Assembly: GCF_000467855.2 (NCBI RefSeq)
Contig: NZ_KI259225.1
Location: forward strand, 1-64,000
Source of the DNA: Porphyromonas sp. oral taxon 278 str. W7784
GTDB lineage: Bacteria > Bacteroidota > Bacteroidia > Bacteroidales > Porphyromonadaceae
Reading direction: 5' to 3'
DNA length: 64,000 nucleotides
Part shown: piece after piece, positions 27,879 through 38,410 of the stretch
Layout of the letters: every line of letters begins with the position of its first letter
Numbering within the stretch: position 1 is the first letter of the stretch
The notes under the pieces: generated by a model
What the model was told of the DNA's origin: nothing
Database searches by the model: none
What the model saw: only the letters and a program-made list of their open reading frames with translations
Made by a program: the position numbers and the translations under genes

Positions 27879-30800
27879 CAGAACTTCAGATTGAGACCAA
27901 GAGTAAGCTTTCTATTGAGCGGATACATGCGCCCAGTATCCTTACCCGTAGCAGGATCAACGATCTCGGGGTCAAGTCCCGAGTAATTCGTCAGGAGGAA
28001 GAGGTTCTCGCCGGCTAGATATACACGCACATCCTTCATGCGGAGGCGCTTGGTCCAGCTATCGGGGAGCGTATAGGAGAGGCTGAGTTGCTTGAGACGG
28101 AGGTAGCTCACACGTTCGATATTGGAGTCGATATCCCCATCGAACTGGCCAGTGTAGCCGTCATCGGCAAATTCTAGCGATGGATACTGCGTCTCATCAC
28201 CGGGCTTCTGCCAGAAGGTAGCACGAGAGAAGTCGTTCATCACGACACCAAACTTCTTGTTGAAGAGGAAGGCGCCGTTCTTCACCATATTCATCATGCG
28301 CTGGTCAATGGTATATGTCAGCAGGACATTCAGTGCAAGACGCTTGTAGGTGAAGGTATTCGTGATCCCCCCGTAGGCTTTGGGCAGAGCGCTACCAGCA
28401 TAGTAGAGGTCTTCGCTATTGATATAGCCGTCGCCATTCTGGTCCTTGATCTTGCGAGCACCGACACGTAGAGGGTAAGCTAGCGAACCAAAGGAGAGCG
28501 GTACACGCTGACCTGTCTGGTCGTAGTAGTAAGGGATGTCGGATTCACGCTGTACGAGACCTTCGTCCTTATAGGTATAGATCCCGTAGATAGGGCGACC
28601 GAGCACCTTGTCACCGAGGTCCTTGCCGTCGTATGAAGCGAGGAAGCGGTTCCAGTTGCGTGCGATGTTGAAGCGGAGATTCCACGAGAAGTCCTTGCGA
28701 CGCATGAGATCGGCCGAGAGATCTAGTTCAAGACCTTCGTTGGAGATAGCAGAAGCGTTCGTCCACGTCGTCTTAGAGATGAAGAAGTTACCTGGAGTAG
28801 GCACCTGCATCAGTAGATCGTACGAGTACTTGTAGTAGTAGTCGAGCTTGACCTTGAAGCGATAGTTGAAGAGGTCTACGTCCAGACCGAGGTCGTACTG
28901 GTCGCTCTTCTCCCAAGTAAGATGGCTATTGGCCATAGCGCTGGGCTGAAGACCGGGCTGACCTAAGAAGGAATTCGACTCCTCCATCAGGCCATGTGCC
29001 AGGTACGCTTCTTGGAACTTCTGCCCGCTCTTACCCCATGAAGCACGGAGCTTACCGAAGCTGAGGAACCAGAAGTCACGCATGAAATGCTCCTTAGAGA
29101 AGGCCCATGCAGCACCGAGTGAAGGGAATGCGGCCCAGCGTACATCACGACCGAAGACGGAAGATCCATCATAGCGGAGCGAAGCTTCGAGCATGTAGCG
29201 CTTGTCGAAGTTGTAAGCGACACGGCCTAGATAGCTCAGCATGATCTGCTCCTGTCGGTCCGTGGTCACACGCTGCAGGTATTCGTCACGTCCTTCTATG
29301 GAGCGAGCCTGAGGCCATCCATCGCCGATCTCGTAGATTTTATTCGTTGGTCCACCGGCGGCTTTACCCTTGATGTTCTCCATCAAGTCGTAAGTCGTGG
29401 TGATCCCGGCCATGACGTCGAAGTTGTGACGGTCACGTAGGCTGAAGCGGTACGAGAGAATATTCTCCCACTGAAGCATAGCTACCATCGAGCGAGAGGC
29501 TTCGACGGAGGAGAGATTATTGTTGTTGAGGTAGGAGGGACGGAAGACGTGGTTGTTCGAGAAGTACGCATCACCCGAAGCTGACGTAGCGAACTTCAGC
29601 CCAGAGATAGGAGTGTAGTCAAGACCTACGGAGAGTCGGGCGTTGAACATCCCATTACGAGCCCGCACATCACGGATCTTCTGGAGCGTGAGCTTCTCTG
29701 CGATCGAGCCACGACCAGGATAAACCGAAGGCGTTTCCTTGGGGTCGACGTCGAGCCCTTGGATATTGGTGCCACTGATAGCGTCCTGTTTGTTGTAGGC
29801 TAGATTGAGACGAGTGAAGGCATTTACCTTAGGTGTGAGGCGTAGATCAAGGTTGGAGAGGAAGCTCAGACGCTTGAATCCCGAGTTGATCTGTATTCCA
29901 CGCTCATCGTAGAGACCTGCACTGACGAGGTAGCGTACATTGTCATTCCCACCCGATGCATAGAGATCACCGGAGCTGACACGACCGATCTGGAAGATGT
30001 ACTTCCACCAGTTCGTATCATTATTATAGAAGCTATTGAGTGAGTCTTGCGCTGAGGCCGGGGGCTGATTATCCTTAGAGAGGACATTACCATTACCCCA
30101 GAAGTAGTCGTAAGCACCGTCAAGCGTGGGCTCCCATCCATAAGACTGGCCGTAGCTACGTGGTAGGAGGTAGCGGTTCGTCGTGTAGTCGTTGTGCCCG
30201 ATACGCTGATAGCGAGCCAGGAGGTTGTGTACCAGACGCTCACCATGACCACGCATCTGCAGGGGCGTAGCAGGGAGGAAGGAGATCGACTGCGAGAAGT
30301 TGAGGCCGAACTCTGCCTTACCTGACTTCCCCTTCTTCGTCGTGATGAGGATGACCCCATTACCCGAACGGGAGCCATAGAGCGAAGCCGAGGCAGCATC
30401 CTTCAGTACTTCCACCGACTCGATGGTCGAAGGATCAAGTCCCGCTAGCGCATTGATCCCGCCGGTAGCTTCTGCAGAGACCTTGGAGAGTGGCACTCCG
30501 TCGACGACGTAGAGCGGTGAGCCGTCGTTGATCCCTTGGTCATTGAGCGAACTAATCCCACGTATATTGATGCGTGTACCACCGCCACCAGGCGAGCCGG
30601 ACTGGTTGGTCACCGAGAGCCCAGACATCTGTCCCTGCAGGAGTGACTGCAGACTAGGAGCGGGAGCATCCTTGAGCTGGTCAGCCTTGATGGAACTCAC
30701 AGCCCCGACAAGCTCACGGGTATTGCGCCGACCATAGGCGATGACGGTGACGCCATCAAGTGATTTGACATTTTCTTTCAGGACAATCGCCACGGGACTG

Positions 30801-31348
30801 CCTGCAGTGAAGGCGGCGCTACCATCATAGTAGCCCACGAAGCTCACTTGGACTTCGCCCGCTTGCTTATCTGTCTGGATGGCGAAACGCCCTTCGACGT
30901 CGGTCTGTGTCCCGAGCTTCGTGCCCTTGATACGGACATTAGCTCCGATGACAGCTTCACCTCGGGCGTCCTTTACGGTACCCGTGACTTGGCCCTTAGC
31001 GGTAGCTTGCTGCTGGGGACGGAAGATGCGGATCGTCTTGCCGTCTACGGTGAAGACGAATGGCGTACCCTTGAGGAGGCCTTCTACGGCCTTCTCGGGA
31101 GTCACCTCATCGAAAGAGACGGTCGCCTTGTAGCCCGCAGTGCGGAGCTCAGGCTCATAATCGATCTTGTAGCCTGAGTTCTTAGCGATGAAATCAAGGA
31201 TAGAGGCGATCTCTTTATCCTTGAACGAGATCGAAACGGTCGGCACAGGGCTCTGGCTCCAGCTCGCAATAGGCGAAGAGAGTCCAAGAGCACACAGGCA
31301 AAGCCCAAGGGCTAAGCGCCGGCGTATACTACTGGATGGATGTCGCAT
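27878..31348 (-). CDS. SusC-family TonB-dependent transporter with N-terminal STN domain
   Basis: Outer-membrane importer. From the ATG at 31348 (MRHPSSSIRRRL, a proper signal peptide) the protein has 1156 residues; the frame is open to 31411 but the extension has no signal character. Domain order: signal peptide to about 32; STN domain about 35-110 (SISFKDKEIASILDFIAK); carboxypeptidase-regulatory-like domain about 118-195; plug with AYGRRNTRELVGAVSS and PLYVVDGVPL; barrel to the C-terminus. STN domains in such receptors usually contact an anti-sigma factor for surface signalling, but no sigma/anti-sigma pair is in the window. Upstream is an M16 peptidase gene. Confidence 0.93.
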   Translation of the reverse strand: MRHPSSSIRRRLALGLCLCALGLSSPIASWSQSPVPTVSISFKDKEIASILDFIAKNSGYKIDYEPELRTAGYKATVSFDEVTPEKAVEGLLKGTPFVFTVDGKTIRIFRPQQQATAKGQVTGTVKDARGEAVIGANVRIKGTKLGTQTDVEGRFAIQTDKQAGEVQVSFVGYYDGSAAFTAGSPVAIVLKENVKSLDGVTVIAYGRRNTRELVGAVSSIKADQLKDAPAPSLQSLLQGQMSGLSVTNQSGSPGGGGTRINIRGISSLNDQGINDGSPLYVVDGVPLSKVSAEATGGINALAGLDPSTIESVEVLKDAASASLYGSRSGNGVILITTKKGKSGKAEFGLNFSQSISFLPATPLQMRGHGERLVHNLLARYQRIGHNDYTTNRYLLPRSYGQSYGWEPTLDGAYDYFWGNGNVLSKDNQPPASAQDSLNSFYNNDTNWWKYIFQIGRVSSGDLYASGGNDNVRYLVSAGLYDERGIQINSGFKRLSFLSNLDLRLTPKVNAFTRLNLAYNKQDAISGTNIQGLDVDPKETPSVYPGRGSIAEKLTLQKIRDVRARNGMFNARLSVGLDYTPISGLKFATSASGDAYFSNNHVFRPSYLNNNNLSSVEASRSMVAMLQWENILSYRFSLRDRHNFDVMAGITTTYDLMENIKGKAAGGPTNKIYEIGDGWPQARSIEGRDEYLQRVTTDRQEQIMLSYLGRVAYNFDKRYMLEASLRYDGSSVFGRDVRWAAFPSLGAAWAFSKEHFMRDFWFLSFGKLRASWGKSGQKFQEAYLAHGLMEESNSFLGQPGLQPSAMANSHLTWEKSDQYDLGLDVDLFNYRFKVKLDYYYKYSYDLLMQVPTPGNFFISKTTWTNASAISNEGLELDLSADLMRRKDFSWNLRFNIARNWNRFLASYDGKDLGDKVLGRPIYGIYTYKDEGLVQRESDIPYYYDQTGQRVPLSFGSLAYPLRVGARKIKDQNGDGYINSEDLYYAGSALPKAYGGITNTFTYKRLALNVLLTYTIDQRMMNMVKNGAFLFNKKFGVVMNDFSRATFWQKPGDETQYPSLEFADDGYTGQFDGDIDSNIERVSYLRLKQLSLSYTLPDSWTKRLRMKDVRVYLAGENLFLLTNYSGLDPEIVDPATGKDTGRMYPLNRKLTLGLNLKF

Positions 31349-31421
31349 GGAGGATAGGTATAGGTATGACTTATCTATTATCGGTGTGATGATATCGGAG
31401 GAGTAAGGCACCCCTCGTGGT

Positions 31422-31458
31422 GACTCTCGGGATCAACTGTGGGATGATCCCGAGAGTC
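31422..31458 (-). terminator. Hairpin between the M16 peptidase gene and susC
   Basis: Perfect 14-base inverted repeat (31422-31435 with 31445-31458), loop of 9, in the 180-base gap. Read on the minus strand no T-run follows, so it may be a weak terminator for the peptidase gene, an attenuator or an mRNA processing structure in the susC leader. Confidence 0.5.
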
Positions 31459-31528
31459 TATATATGAGGCTATCTAAGCGATACAGGCTGTGATATAGGG
31501 AGTGTGTGCTTAGGCGGGAGAGCCCTTC

Positions 31529-34399
31529 TTAGTGCTCCCAGGTCTTTGCTTCGGGAGCGATGCTCTTGACTACGATGTCTCGGCGCTTGCCTTCGTCGAG
31601 GAGCTTCTTCAGCAGTGCCGAGAGATCCTGAGCCGTGACGGCAGAGATCTTGACGGACTCCAGAGGAGTTCCCTTCTTCGAGAGGTTAGGCGCCTTGCCC
31701 GTCTCAGCATAACTATTGAGCAGAGCAATCCAAACGCCGAGCCCCATCTCGTCACCCGAAGCCTTTTCTTCTGCTTCTTCGTCGAGGACTTGAGGTATGT
31801 GCACCTTCTTGTACTCGTCACGATCGATCCCACCGGCTGCGATGGAGCGGAGGATCTCATAGGTGCGAGCCTTGAGGTGATCGGCCTTAGCCCGAGATGT
31901 GATGAAGTGGATGGAGAGACTAGCGCTAGCGACGGGATCGTCTGTATAATTCGTCTTGACGGCGATACTGTAAGTCCCTTGCTCCTTCTCACGAAGTTCG
32001 TCGAAGAGACGGTTCTGAAGCAGAGGCTCCAGCAGGCCAAGAGCAAGGCGCTCACGCTCACTGAGCTTCTTGTCTCCGATGAAGGAGAGCTCGACTTCAC
32101 CGAGATCCCCCTCGGTATCTACCTCGAAGGTGCGCTCGATGACACGCTCACGGGAGCTGTGATCACGGATCGTGTAGGTGCGACGTGGTGCCTTGGGGTT
32201 GCCGGGTAGGGCAGCGAGATAGGTCGTGACGATACGCTTAGCTTCGGCTTCGCTGATATCCCCGACGAGACAGCCTGCCATCTGGGAGGCGTCACCGAAG
32301 TGCTCGGCGTAGAGTCGGGGCAGATCGCTCAGCTTCATCTTGTCATAGAAGGACTGATCTTCACGAGGATTGGCCTCGGTGATGGGATTCAGGAGCTCAC
32401 GTATCTCACGATCCACCGCCTCACGTCCCTGCTGAGGCTGTGAGGCATATATATAGCGCTTGCGCTGGAGCCACTTGTCGAAGATCCGCTGATCGAAGCG
32501 CTGCTTATTGAGTACGAGATAGAGGTAGGAGAAGAGATCGTCTACGCCGTCGGTCTTGCTACGTGCCTGCATCCCGTCGATATATTCGGTGATGGAGAGA
32601 TTGACTTCCATCGGACGGGAGCGTAGCCACTGGGCGAGCTGATTGCGGTCGTACTTGTAGAGACCAGAAGCCATGATGAGGCTCTGCATCGCAGAGAAGG
32701 AAGCTAGATCCTGTGGCTTGACGATGGACTGACCTCCCTTAGCCGAGGCCAGGAAGAGTACTTCACCCTTGAGCTCCTTAGGCAGATGTTTGTAGAGGAT
32801 CTTCATGCCATTGGAGAGCGTCCATTCCGTAGCGCCGAGTGAAGGAATCTTCTTCTCACGGACGATCTTCCCTACAGGGAGCTTGAAGTCTATAAGCTTC
32901 GTGATGGGCTTGGAGTCGCTAGCATCTAGGTCAAGTACCGTACTCTTGTTCACCGCAAGCTCATCACGGAAGGTTTCCTCTGAGATAGCCGAGGCGGTAG
33001 GACTATCTGTATAGGCGACGAATGCAAGATTGCGGGTGCTACCTAGGCGCTCGCCGAGCCAAGACTGCATATCCTCTGCCTCCAGCTCTACCAGTGTCTC
33101 GAGGTTGTCCTCAAGCTGCTGACGGAACTCTCTCATAGGAGTGCCATAGAGGTAATTATTCCGGTAGATGTCGATGAAGTTCTGTGGCGTGCCGAGCCCC
33201 TTGTCATCGCTGAGCACTTCCTTCATGCCTTCGTAGAGCTTCTGCTTCTCTGCCTCGAAGTCTTCCTTGCCAAAGCCCTCGACACTCATCTTGGTTCGGG
33301 CGAAGAGTACCTGCTGAAGTGCCTCCTCATCTTGGCCAGCGTAGGGCACGAAGTCCCATGCGAACTGGGCGTATCCACGTACCAGCGGGGAGTAACTGAC
33401 GGAAGCTGCGATGAAGGCTTCTGCACCACGATTCCTCAGACGTGCGAAGTGCTGAGGCGCAAGAGTATTGAAGAGCTGACCGAGGAGATAGTCCTTCGTC
33501 GCCTCTTCTGTAGAGCGGTTGGTAGGGGTAGCTACACGCTGATAGAGACCGTACGAGTGAGAGCGGTTCTCCTTATCGATGAAGCGGTAGTAGAGGGGGC
33601 CGACATTATCGTCGATCGAGAAGGCAGGACGGGCCTTAGCATTACGTGGAGCGGGGAGCGAAGCAAAGAGTTGCTGTACCTGCTTCTCATAAGCCGCAGG
33701 GTCGATATCCCCGACGATGATCACGCACTGCAGGTCGGGGCGGTACCAAGTCTTGTAGAAGGCCTGGATATCGGGGTACTTGAAGGTCTTCAGTACGTCG
33801 AGACTCCCGATGACATTGCGCTGGGAGTATTGTGAGCCGTTGTAGATGACGCCAGCGATACTATCACTGAGGCGCTTGTCTATGCCTCCACGCTGGCGCC
33901 ACTCTTCGATGATGATGCCACGCTGCTTCTCCGTATCCTTCTCGGTGATGGAGATGCCACTGCACCAGTCCTTGAGGATGAGGAGCACGGAGTCTGTAAG
34001 TCCCTTCTCCGCCGTAGGTACATCCATGATGCTGTAGCGGGTATCGTCGGTCCCGGTACGAGCATCGAAGCTGTAGAGACCACGAGCACGCAGGAAGTTC
34101 ATCACGCCACCAGGGAAGTGCTCGGTGGCTTCGAAGGCCATGTGCTCTAGGTAGTGCGCTAGGCCATTCTGATGATCATCCTCGAGGATAGCGCCCACAT
34201 TCTGTAGGAGGAAGAAGTGAGCCGTACCCTCCGAAGCGCCAGCATCACGGCTGATGTAGTAAGTCAAGCCGTTGGGGAGTCGTCCCGTACGGAGACTCGA
34301 TACTTGGGCAGAGAGAGAGGTGTAGGAAAGTCCTCCCAAAGCAGCTGCTATCAGGAGGTGTTTAGCGAGGCGAGTCGCTCGTGGTGTCTTGATCGTCAT
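31529..34399 (-). CDS. M16-family zinc metallopeptidase (PqqL/insulinase-like)
   Basis: Exported two-half M16 peptidase that would cleave peptides inside a closed chamber. From the ATG at 34399 (MTIKTPRATR) it has 956 residues with a signal peptide ending near SLSAQ; the TTG- or ATG-like extension to 34456 is discarded. The inverted zinc motif H82-Y-L-E85-H86 is present, and the third ligand is in GIIIEEWR (E165/E166). The C-terminal half has no HxxEH, as expected for the inactive partner domain. Size matches E. coli PqqL (about 930). It precedes the STN-SusC gene in the same direction with a 180-base gap. Confidence 0.9.
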   Translation of the reverse strand: MTIKTPRATRLAKHLLIAAALGGLSYTSLSAQVSSLRTGRLPNGLTYYISRDAGASEGTAHFFLLQNVGAILEDDHQNGLAHYLEHMAFEATEHFPGGVMNFLRARGLYSFDARTGTDDTRYSIMDVPTAEKGLTDSVLLILKDWCSGISITEKDTEKQRGIIIEEWRQRGGIDKRLSDSIAGVIYNGSQYSQRNVIGSLDVLKTFKYPDIQAFYKTWYRPDLQCVIIVGDIDPAAYEKQVQQLFASLPAPRNAKARPAFSIDDNVGPLYYRFIDKENRSHSYGLYQRVATPTNRSTEEATKDYLLGQLFNTLAPQHFARLRNRGAEAFIAASVSYSPLVRGYAQFAWDFVPYAGQDEEALQQVLFARTKMSVEGFGKEDFEAEKQKLYEGMKEVLSDDKGLGTPQNFIDIYRNNYLYGTPMREFRQQLEDNLETLVELEAEDMQSWLGERLGSTRNLAFVAYTDSPTASAISEETFRDELAVNKSTVLDLDASDSKPITKLIDFKLPVGKIVREKKIPSLGATEWTLSNGMKILYKHLPKELKGEVLFLASAKGGQSIVKPQDLASFSAMQSLIMASGLYKYDRNQLAQWLRSRPMEVNLSITEYIDGMQARSKTDGVDDLFSYLYLVLNKQRFDQRIFDKWLQRKRYIYASQPQQGREAVDREIRELLNPITEANPREDQSFYDKMKLSDLPRLYAEHFGDASQMAGCLVGDISEAEAKRIVTTYLAALPGNPKAPRRTYTIRDHSSRERVIERTFEVDTEGDLGEVELSFIGDKKLSERERLALGLLEPLLQNRLFDELREKEQGTYSIAVKTNYTDDPVASASLSIHFITSRAKADHLKARTYEILRSIAAGGIDRDEYKKVHIPQVLDEEAEEKASGDEMGLGVWIALLNSYAETGKAPNLSKKGTPLESVKISAVTAQDLSALLKKLLDEGKRRDIVVKSIAPEAKTWEH

Positions 34400-34582
34400 C
34401 ACGTAGTTGGGTCTATTGATCAGGTTACTCGTGTCTAGAGGTGCGGAGGCAGACACAAGACTAAGGTCGAGCTTCTTGCCACCTCTCTCAAAACGCGCTA
34501 AAGGTACACAAAGTACTTCATATATATACTCAGGTGCGATCGGCTGGTATCAGGCTCTAGGAAGAAGACTAGCTACTGAGCG

Positions 34583-35029
34583 CTATCGGCGTGTAGCGAA
34601 GAAGCTACGCATCAGCTCGGCAGCTTCCTCTGAGAGGACACCGCCCCGCACTTTTGCTCTGCGTGGGAAGATATCTGGAGCATAGTGGCGGTAGCCGAAC
34701 TTCTCCTCCCCTGCTCCGTAGATGATCTCTCCTAGTCGAGCCCAGAAGAGCGCCCCTGCACACATCACGCACGGCTCTACGGTCACATAGAGCTGACAGT
34801 CGGAGAGGAACTTCCCTCCCATATATTCTGTCGCAGCGGTGATAGCTAGCAGTTCGGCGTGGGCAGTAGGGTCCTTCAGTCGCTCGACCTCATTATGTGC
34901 TCGGGCGATGATCTGCCCACGACAGACGACGACTGCACCAATGGGGATCTCTCCCTCCTCGAAGGCTAGGCGTGCCTCCTCAAGGGCCTGACGCATGAAA
35001 TAGGTTTCTGAATAGGGCTGCAGATCCAT
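34583..35029 (-). CDS. tadA: tRNA-specific adenosine-34 deaminase TadA
   Basis: Converts A34 to inosine in the anticodon of tRNA-Arg(ACG). The 148 residues have the zinc deaminase motifs AHAELLAI (His ligand and catalytic Glu) and VEPCVMCAGAL (two Cys ligands), plus GEIPIGAVVV, all typical of bacterial TadA. The start ATG at 35029 overlaps the stop of the preceding small gene by one base, so the pair is translationally coupled. Confidence 0.95.
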   Translation of the reverse strand: MDLQPYSETYFMRQALEEARLAFEEGEIPIGAVVVCRGQIIARAHNEVERLKDPTAHAELLAITAATEYMGGKFLSDCQLYVTVEPCVMCAGALFWARLGEIIYGAGEEKFGYRHYAPDIFPRRAKVRGGVLSEEAAELMRSFFATRR

Positions 35030-35253
35030 CAGCGCATCTCTTCTTCGTCAAAGAGCAGGGGCGAGCGGAGCTCATGCTCTCGGATGACCTCCGCCATGAT
35101 GACCGAGCGTATCCAGCCGGTGCGGTTAGCGATCCTACACACCTGGCAGTGGTCTAAGATAGCCTTGTACTCTCGCTCATTGAGCGTCAAGCGTAGGCTG
35201 TGCGTACGCTTCAGACGTGCTGAGGGCTGGGGGCTGACCTTCTTCTTTGCCAT
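35029..35253 (-). CDS. Small ribbon-helix-helix-like protein
   Basis: The 74-residue product has a basic N-terminus (MAKKKVSPQPSARLKR), a short strand HSLRLTLNEREY and two helices (KAILDHCQVCR; GWIRSVIMAEVIREHEL). The pattern resembles ribbon-helix-helix DNA-binding proteins and MobC-like proteins, but no specific family is recognised. Coupling to tadA by a one-base stop/start overlap suggests a chromosomal housekeeping role rather than mobilisation. Confidence 0.65.
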   Translation of the reverse strand: MAKKKVSPQPSARLKRTHSLRLTLNEREYKAILDHCQVCRIANRTGWIRSVIMAEVIREHELRSPLLFDEEEMR

Positions 35254-35298
35254 GGAGGGATTGCAGGGGAGGGAATGGGCGGGTAGACTACCTCGGGA

Positions 35299-36177
35299 TC
35301 AAGGGATGATGACCTCTAGGGACTGAGGGCGGAGCGAGACGTCGATGTGCTCACTCATCACCAGCGGTTCGCCGTCGAGGTGCACTGAGCCTCCGCTAGT
35401 ACGCTCGATACGGACGTGCCGTACTTGCTCGGTGTGGTAGTACTTGTTGTCAGCCAGCTTGCCACGCATCAGATCCCCGAGGACGAGGGCAGCCTCTAGG
35501 ACGGGGAAGGGGCGTATGATCGCTAGATCCAGTAGACCATCCGACAGGTCTGCTTCGGGAGCGATGTACGCATTATTGCCGTACTGCGAAGCATTAGCCA
35601 CGACGAGGACGAAGGCCTCGGTCTCGATGGTTCGCTCACCCTCGTCTAGTATGATCCGGTAGGTCTCGGGCTTGAAGGCTCGGTACTCATCGATCATCGT
35701 ACGCAGATAGGTCACGGGTCCTCGGGTAGAGGCCTCAGCGAAGGTGCGGCTCACGGCAGCATCGAAGCCCATCCCGCAGGTGCAGAAGAAGGGCTGACCA
35801 TTCATCTCGCAGCTGTCGATGGTGATCCTACGGCCCGAAGCCAGCTGCTTGATCACTCGGTCGGTGGACATCGACAGGCCAAGAGCCCGTGCCAGTCCAT
35901 TACCCGAACCCTTAGGGACGATCGCTAGTGCGGTCTTGCTCCCTACGAGTCCACGAGCGACCTCATTGACCGTGCCATCACCACCGACGGCGATGACGTG
36001 ATCATAGCCCTCCTCTGCAGCTCGGCGAGCCAGCTCCTCGGCATGGCCTGCGGCCTTGGTATAGGTCAGCAGGAGCTCATGCTCTAGTGGAGCGTAGGCA
36101 CGAGCCAGCAGGTCAGGGATGCTCTTCTTAGAGCCAGTCCCTGAGATGGGGTTGATGATGGCTAGGACTTTACTCAT
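35299..36177 (-). CDS. Diacylglycerol kinase family lipid kinase (YegS/BmrU/DgkB type)
   Basis: Cytosolic lipid kinase phosphorylating diacylglycerol or a related lipid. The 292 residues show the DAGK catalytic signature: [10 protein letters not shown] at the N-terminus, [15 protein letters not shown] at about 63-77 and [14 protein letters not shown] at about 87-100. The C-terminal beta-sandwich follows ([20 protein letters not shown]). Its start overlaps the end of queF by 4 bases (ATGA type). Confidence 0.92.
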   Translation of the reverse strand: MSKVLAIINPISGTGSKKSIPDLLARAYAPLEHELLLTYTKAAGHAEELARRAAEEGYDHVIAVGGDGTVNEVARGLVGSKTALAIVPKGSGNGLARALGLSMSTDRVIKQLASGRRITIDSCEMNGQPFFCTCGMGFDAAVSRTFAEASTRGPVTYLRTMIDEYRAFKPETYRIILDEGERTIETEAFVLVVANASQYGNNAYIAPEADLSDGLLDLAIIRPFPVLEAALVLGDLMRGKLADNKYYHTEQVRHVRIERTSGGSVHLDGEPLVMSEHIDVSLRPQSLEVIIP

Positions 36178-36647
36178 CGCACGGGGTGGGTAGCGAGTCG
36201 CTGTGCAGCGAGCTCTTCGTACTTGGTGCCGGGACGGCCGTAGTTAGCGTAGGGCAGGATGCTGATCCCCCCTCGAGGAGTGAAGTCACCCGCGACCTCG
36301 ATATAGCGAGGATCCATGAGGGCGATGAGGTCCTTCATGATGATATTCACGCAGTCTTCGTGGAAGGCACCATGATTGCGGAAGCTGAAGAGATAGAGCT
36401 TCAGACTCTTGCTCTCGACCATGCGCACATCAGGGATATAGTTGATGTAGATCGTCGCATAGTCGGGCTGAGCGGTGATGGGGCAGAGGCTGGTGAACTC
36501 GGGGCAGTGGAAGCGCACCCAGTAGTCATTGCCCTGATGCTTGTTGGTGAAGGCCTCCAGTACCTCAGGGGCATAGTCCTGGCTGTACTGGGTGGTCTTC
36601 GATCCGAGGAGAGAGAGTTCACCCTCTCCGTCACGTATGCTGGCCAT
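36174..36647 (-). CDS. queF: NADPH-dependent preQ0 reductase QueF
   Basis: Reduces 7-cyano-7-deazaguanine to preQ1 in queuosine biosynthesis. The 157 residues correspond to the short, type I (unimodular) form. The catalytic Cys and Asp lie in [19 protein letters not shown], and the substrate-binding motifs [21 protein letters not shown] are complete. It follows proS by 28 bases and overlaps the lipid kinase gene. Confidence 0.95.
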   Translation of the reverse strand: MASIRDGEGELSLLGSKTTQYSQDYAPEVLEAFTNKHQGNDYWVRFHCPEFTSLCPITAQPDYATIYINYIPDVRMVESKSLKLYLFSFRNHGAFHEDCVNIIMKDLIALMDPRYIEVAGDFTPRGGISILPYANYGRPGTKYEELAAQRLATHPVR

Positions 36648-36675
36648 AGCGGTATCTATCTAGTGTAAGGGGGGA

Positions 36676-38154
36676 TTAGTAAGCACGGGCGAAGAGGACA
36701 CGCTGTGCCGAGGGCTTGCCCGTGACCATACACTTACCTGGGGTCTTGTCACCAGCGAGCGGGATACAGCGGATCGTAGCCTTGGTCTCGGCCTTGATCT
36801 TCTCTTCCGTCTCGGGAGTACCATCCCAGTGAGCGAGGATGAAGCCACCCTCTTCGATCTTCTCCTTGAATTCTTCGTAGGTGTCTACCTCGATGGTATG
36901 TGCCGCACGGTAGTCGAGGGCCTTCTGATAGATGTTCTGCTGGATCTCATCGAGGAGCTCGACGAGGTAGTCGCTGATGCCATCGAAGGAGCGGGTCTCC
37001 TTGGTCAGTGTATCACGGCGGGCTACTTCGACGGTGCCGTTCTCGAGGTCACGACCACCGACAGCCAGACGGATGGGTACCCCCTTGAGTTCGTACTCGG
37101 AGAACTTCCACCCGGGCTTCTTATTGTCCGCATCGTCGTAGCGTACACGCACGCCACGCTTCTTCAGCTCAGCGATCAGAGGCTCTACGTGGCGGGTGAT
37201 CTCGTCACGCTGCTCGAGGCTCTTGTAGATAGGTATGATGACGACCTGATGAGGAGCGAGCTTAGGAGGCAGGACAAGACCATTGTCATCGGAGTGGCTC
37301 ATGATGAGGGCACCCATCAGACGGGTCGATACCCCCCAGGACGAAGCCCAGACATATTCCTGCTGTCCCTCCTTGTTGGTGAAGAGGACATCGAAGGCCT
37401 TGGCGAAGTTCTGACCCAGGAAGTGAGACGTCCCGCTCTGCAGAGCCTTACCATCCTGCATCAGCGCTTCGATGGTGTAGGTCTCTACGGCGCCGGCGAA
37501 GCGCTCGTTGGCACTCTTCACACCGACATGCACAGGTACGGCCATATAGTTGCGAGCAAAGTCCTCGTAGACGCGCACCATGCGGATAGCTTCTTCTTCA
37601 GCCTCCTCACGGGTGGCGTGAGCCGTATGACCTTCCTGCCAGAGGAACTCTGCCGTGCGGAGGAAGAGGCGGGTACGCATCTCCCAGCGGACTACGTTCG
37701 CCCACTGATTGCACAGGATAGGTAGATCTCGGTAGGACTGGATCCAGCCACGATAGGTATTCCAGATGATGGTCTCGGAAGTCGGGCGGACGATGAGCTC
37801 TTCCTCAAGCTTAGCCTCGGGGTCTACGACGACACCGCCATCGGGACTCGTCTTGAGACGATAGTGCGTGACGACAGCACATTCCTTAGCGAAGCCCTCG
37901 ACGTGGTCGGCCTCCTTGCTCAGGAAGCTCTTGGGGATGAAGAGGGGGAAGTACGCATTGTAGTGCCCTGTCTCCTTAAACATATCATCGAGCTGACGCT
38001 GCATGCGCTCCCAGATAGCATAGCCATAGGGCTTGATGACCATACAGCCACGCACCGCTGCGCTCTCGGCCAGGTCGGCCTTGATGACGAGATCCTGATA
38101 CCACTGCGAATAGTCGACGTGGCGAGGGGTAAGTTCCTTGAGTTCTTTTGCCAT
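36676..38154 (-). CDS. proS: Prolyl-tRNA synthetase, archaeal/eukaryotic-like type
   Basis: Charges tRNA-Pro. The 492-residue length without the bacterial editing insertion shows the short, ProS type 3 form common in Bacteroidota. Class II motifs are seen: motif 2 around [24 protein letters not shown] and the TSETIIW phrase before it; the anticodon-binding domain ([16 protein letters not shown]) and the C-terminal domain ending KRVLFARAY-like follow. It is the first gene of the group down to tadA, with its own promoter. Confidence 0.95.
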   Translation of the reverse strand: MAKELKELTPRHVDYSQWYQDLVIKADLAESAAVRGCMVIKPYGYAIWERMQRQLDDMFKETGHYNAYFPLFIPKSFLSKEADHVEGFAKECAVVTHYRLKTSPDGGVVVDPEAKLEEELIVRPTSETIIWNTYRGWIQSYRDLPILCNQWANVVRWEMRTRLFLRTAEFLWQEGHTAHATREEAEEEAIRMVRVYEDFARNYMAVPVHVGVKSANERFAGAVETYTIEALMQDGKALQSGTSHFLGQNFAKAFDVLFTNKEGQQEYVWASSWGVSTRLMGALIMSHSDDNGLVLPPKLAPHQVVIIPIYKSLEQRDEITRHVEPLIAELKKRGVRVRYDDADNKKPGWKFSEYELKGVPIRLAVGGRDLENGTVEVARRDTLTKETRSFDGISDYLVELLDEIQQNIYQKALDYRAAHTIEVDTYEEFKEKIEEGGFILAHWDGTPETEEKIKAETKATIRCIPLAGDKTPGKCMVTGKPSAQRVLFARAY

Positions 38155-38190
38155 ATATGATTAAGTTCTTTGTATCTAGACTATGAGCCA

Positions 38191-38198
38191 CAAAGATA
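38191..38198 (-). promoter_or_regulatory. TAnnTTTG promoter element for proS
   Basis: Minus-strand TATCTTTG, 36 bases before the proS ATG. Exact consensus match. Confidence 0.7.
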
Positions 38199-38410
38199 CG
38201 AAAAGCGGGGGAGTGACAGGGAGGAAGCCTAGACACCCTCCAGACGGGTATATAATAAGGTAGCTAGCACCCCCGAGATGCCCTTCTGTCAGAGGGGGCT
38301 CTTCCCTACCCTCCGAAGCCACCATTTTCACCCCCAAATCCGAGGGACGAAAACGAGGCCTTCCGACACCCTTCGCTAGCCCTGATGTAGAGCGGTCTCT
38401 CGAGGGGGGC

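Noticed and set aside
34509-34515. Minus-strand TACTTTG as the promoter of the M16 gene
   Set aside because: It is one base short of the TAnnTTTG spacing, so it was not listed as a feature.
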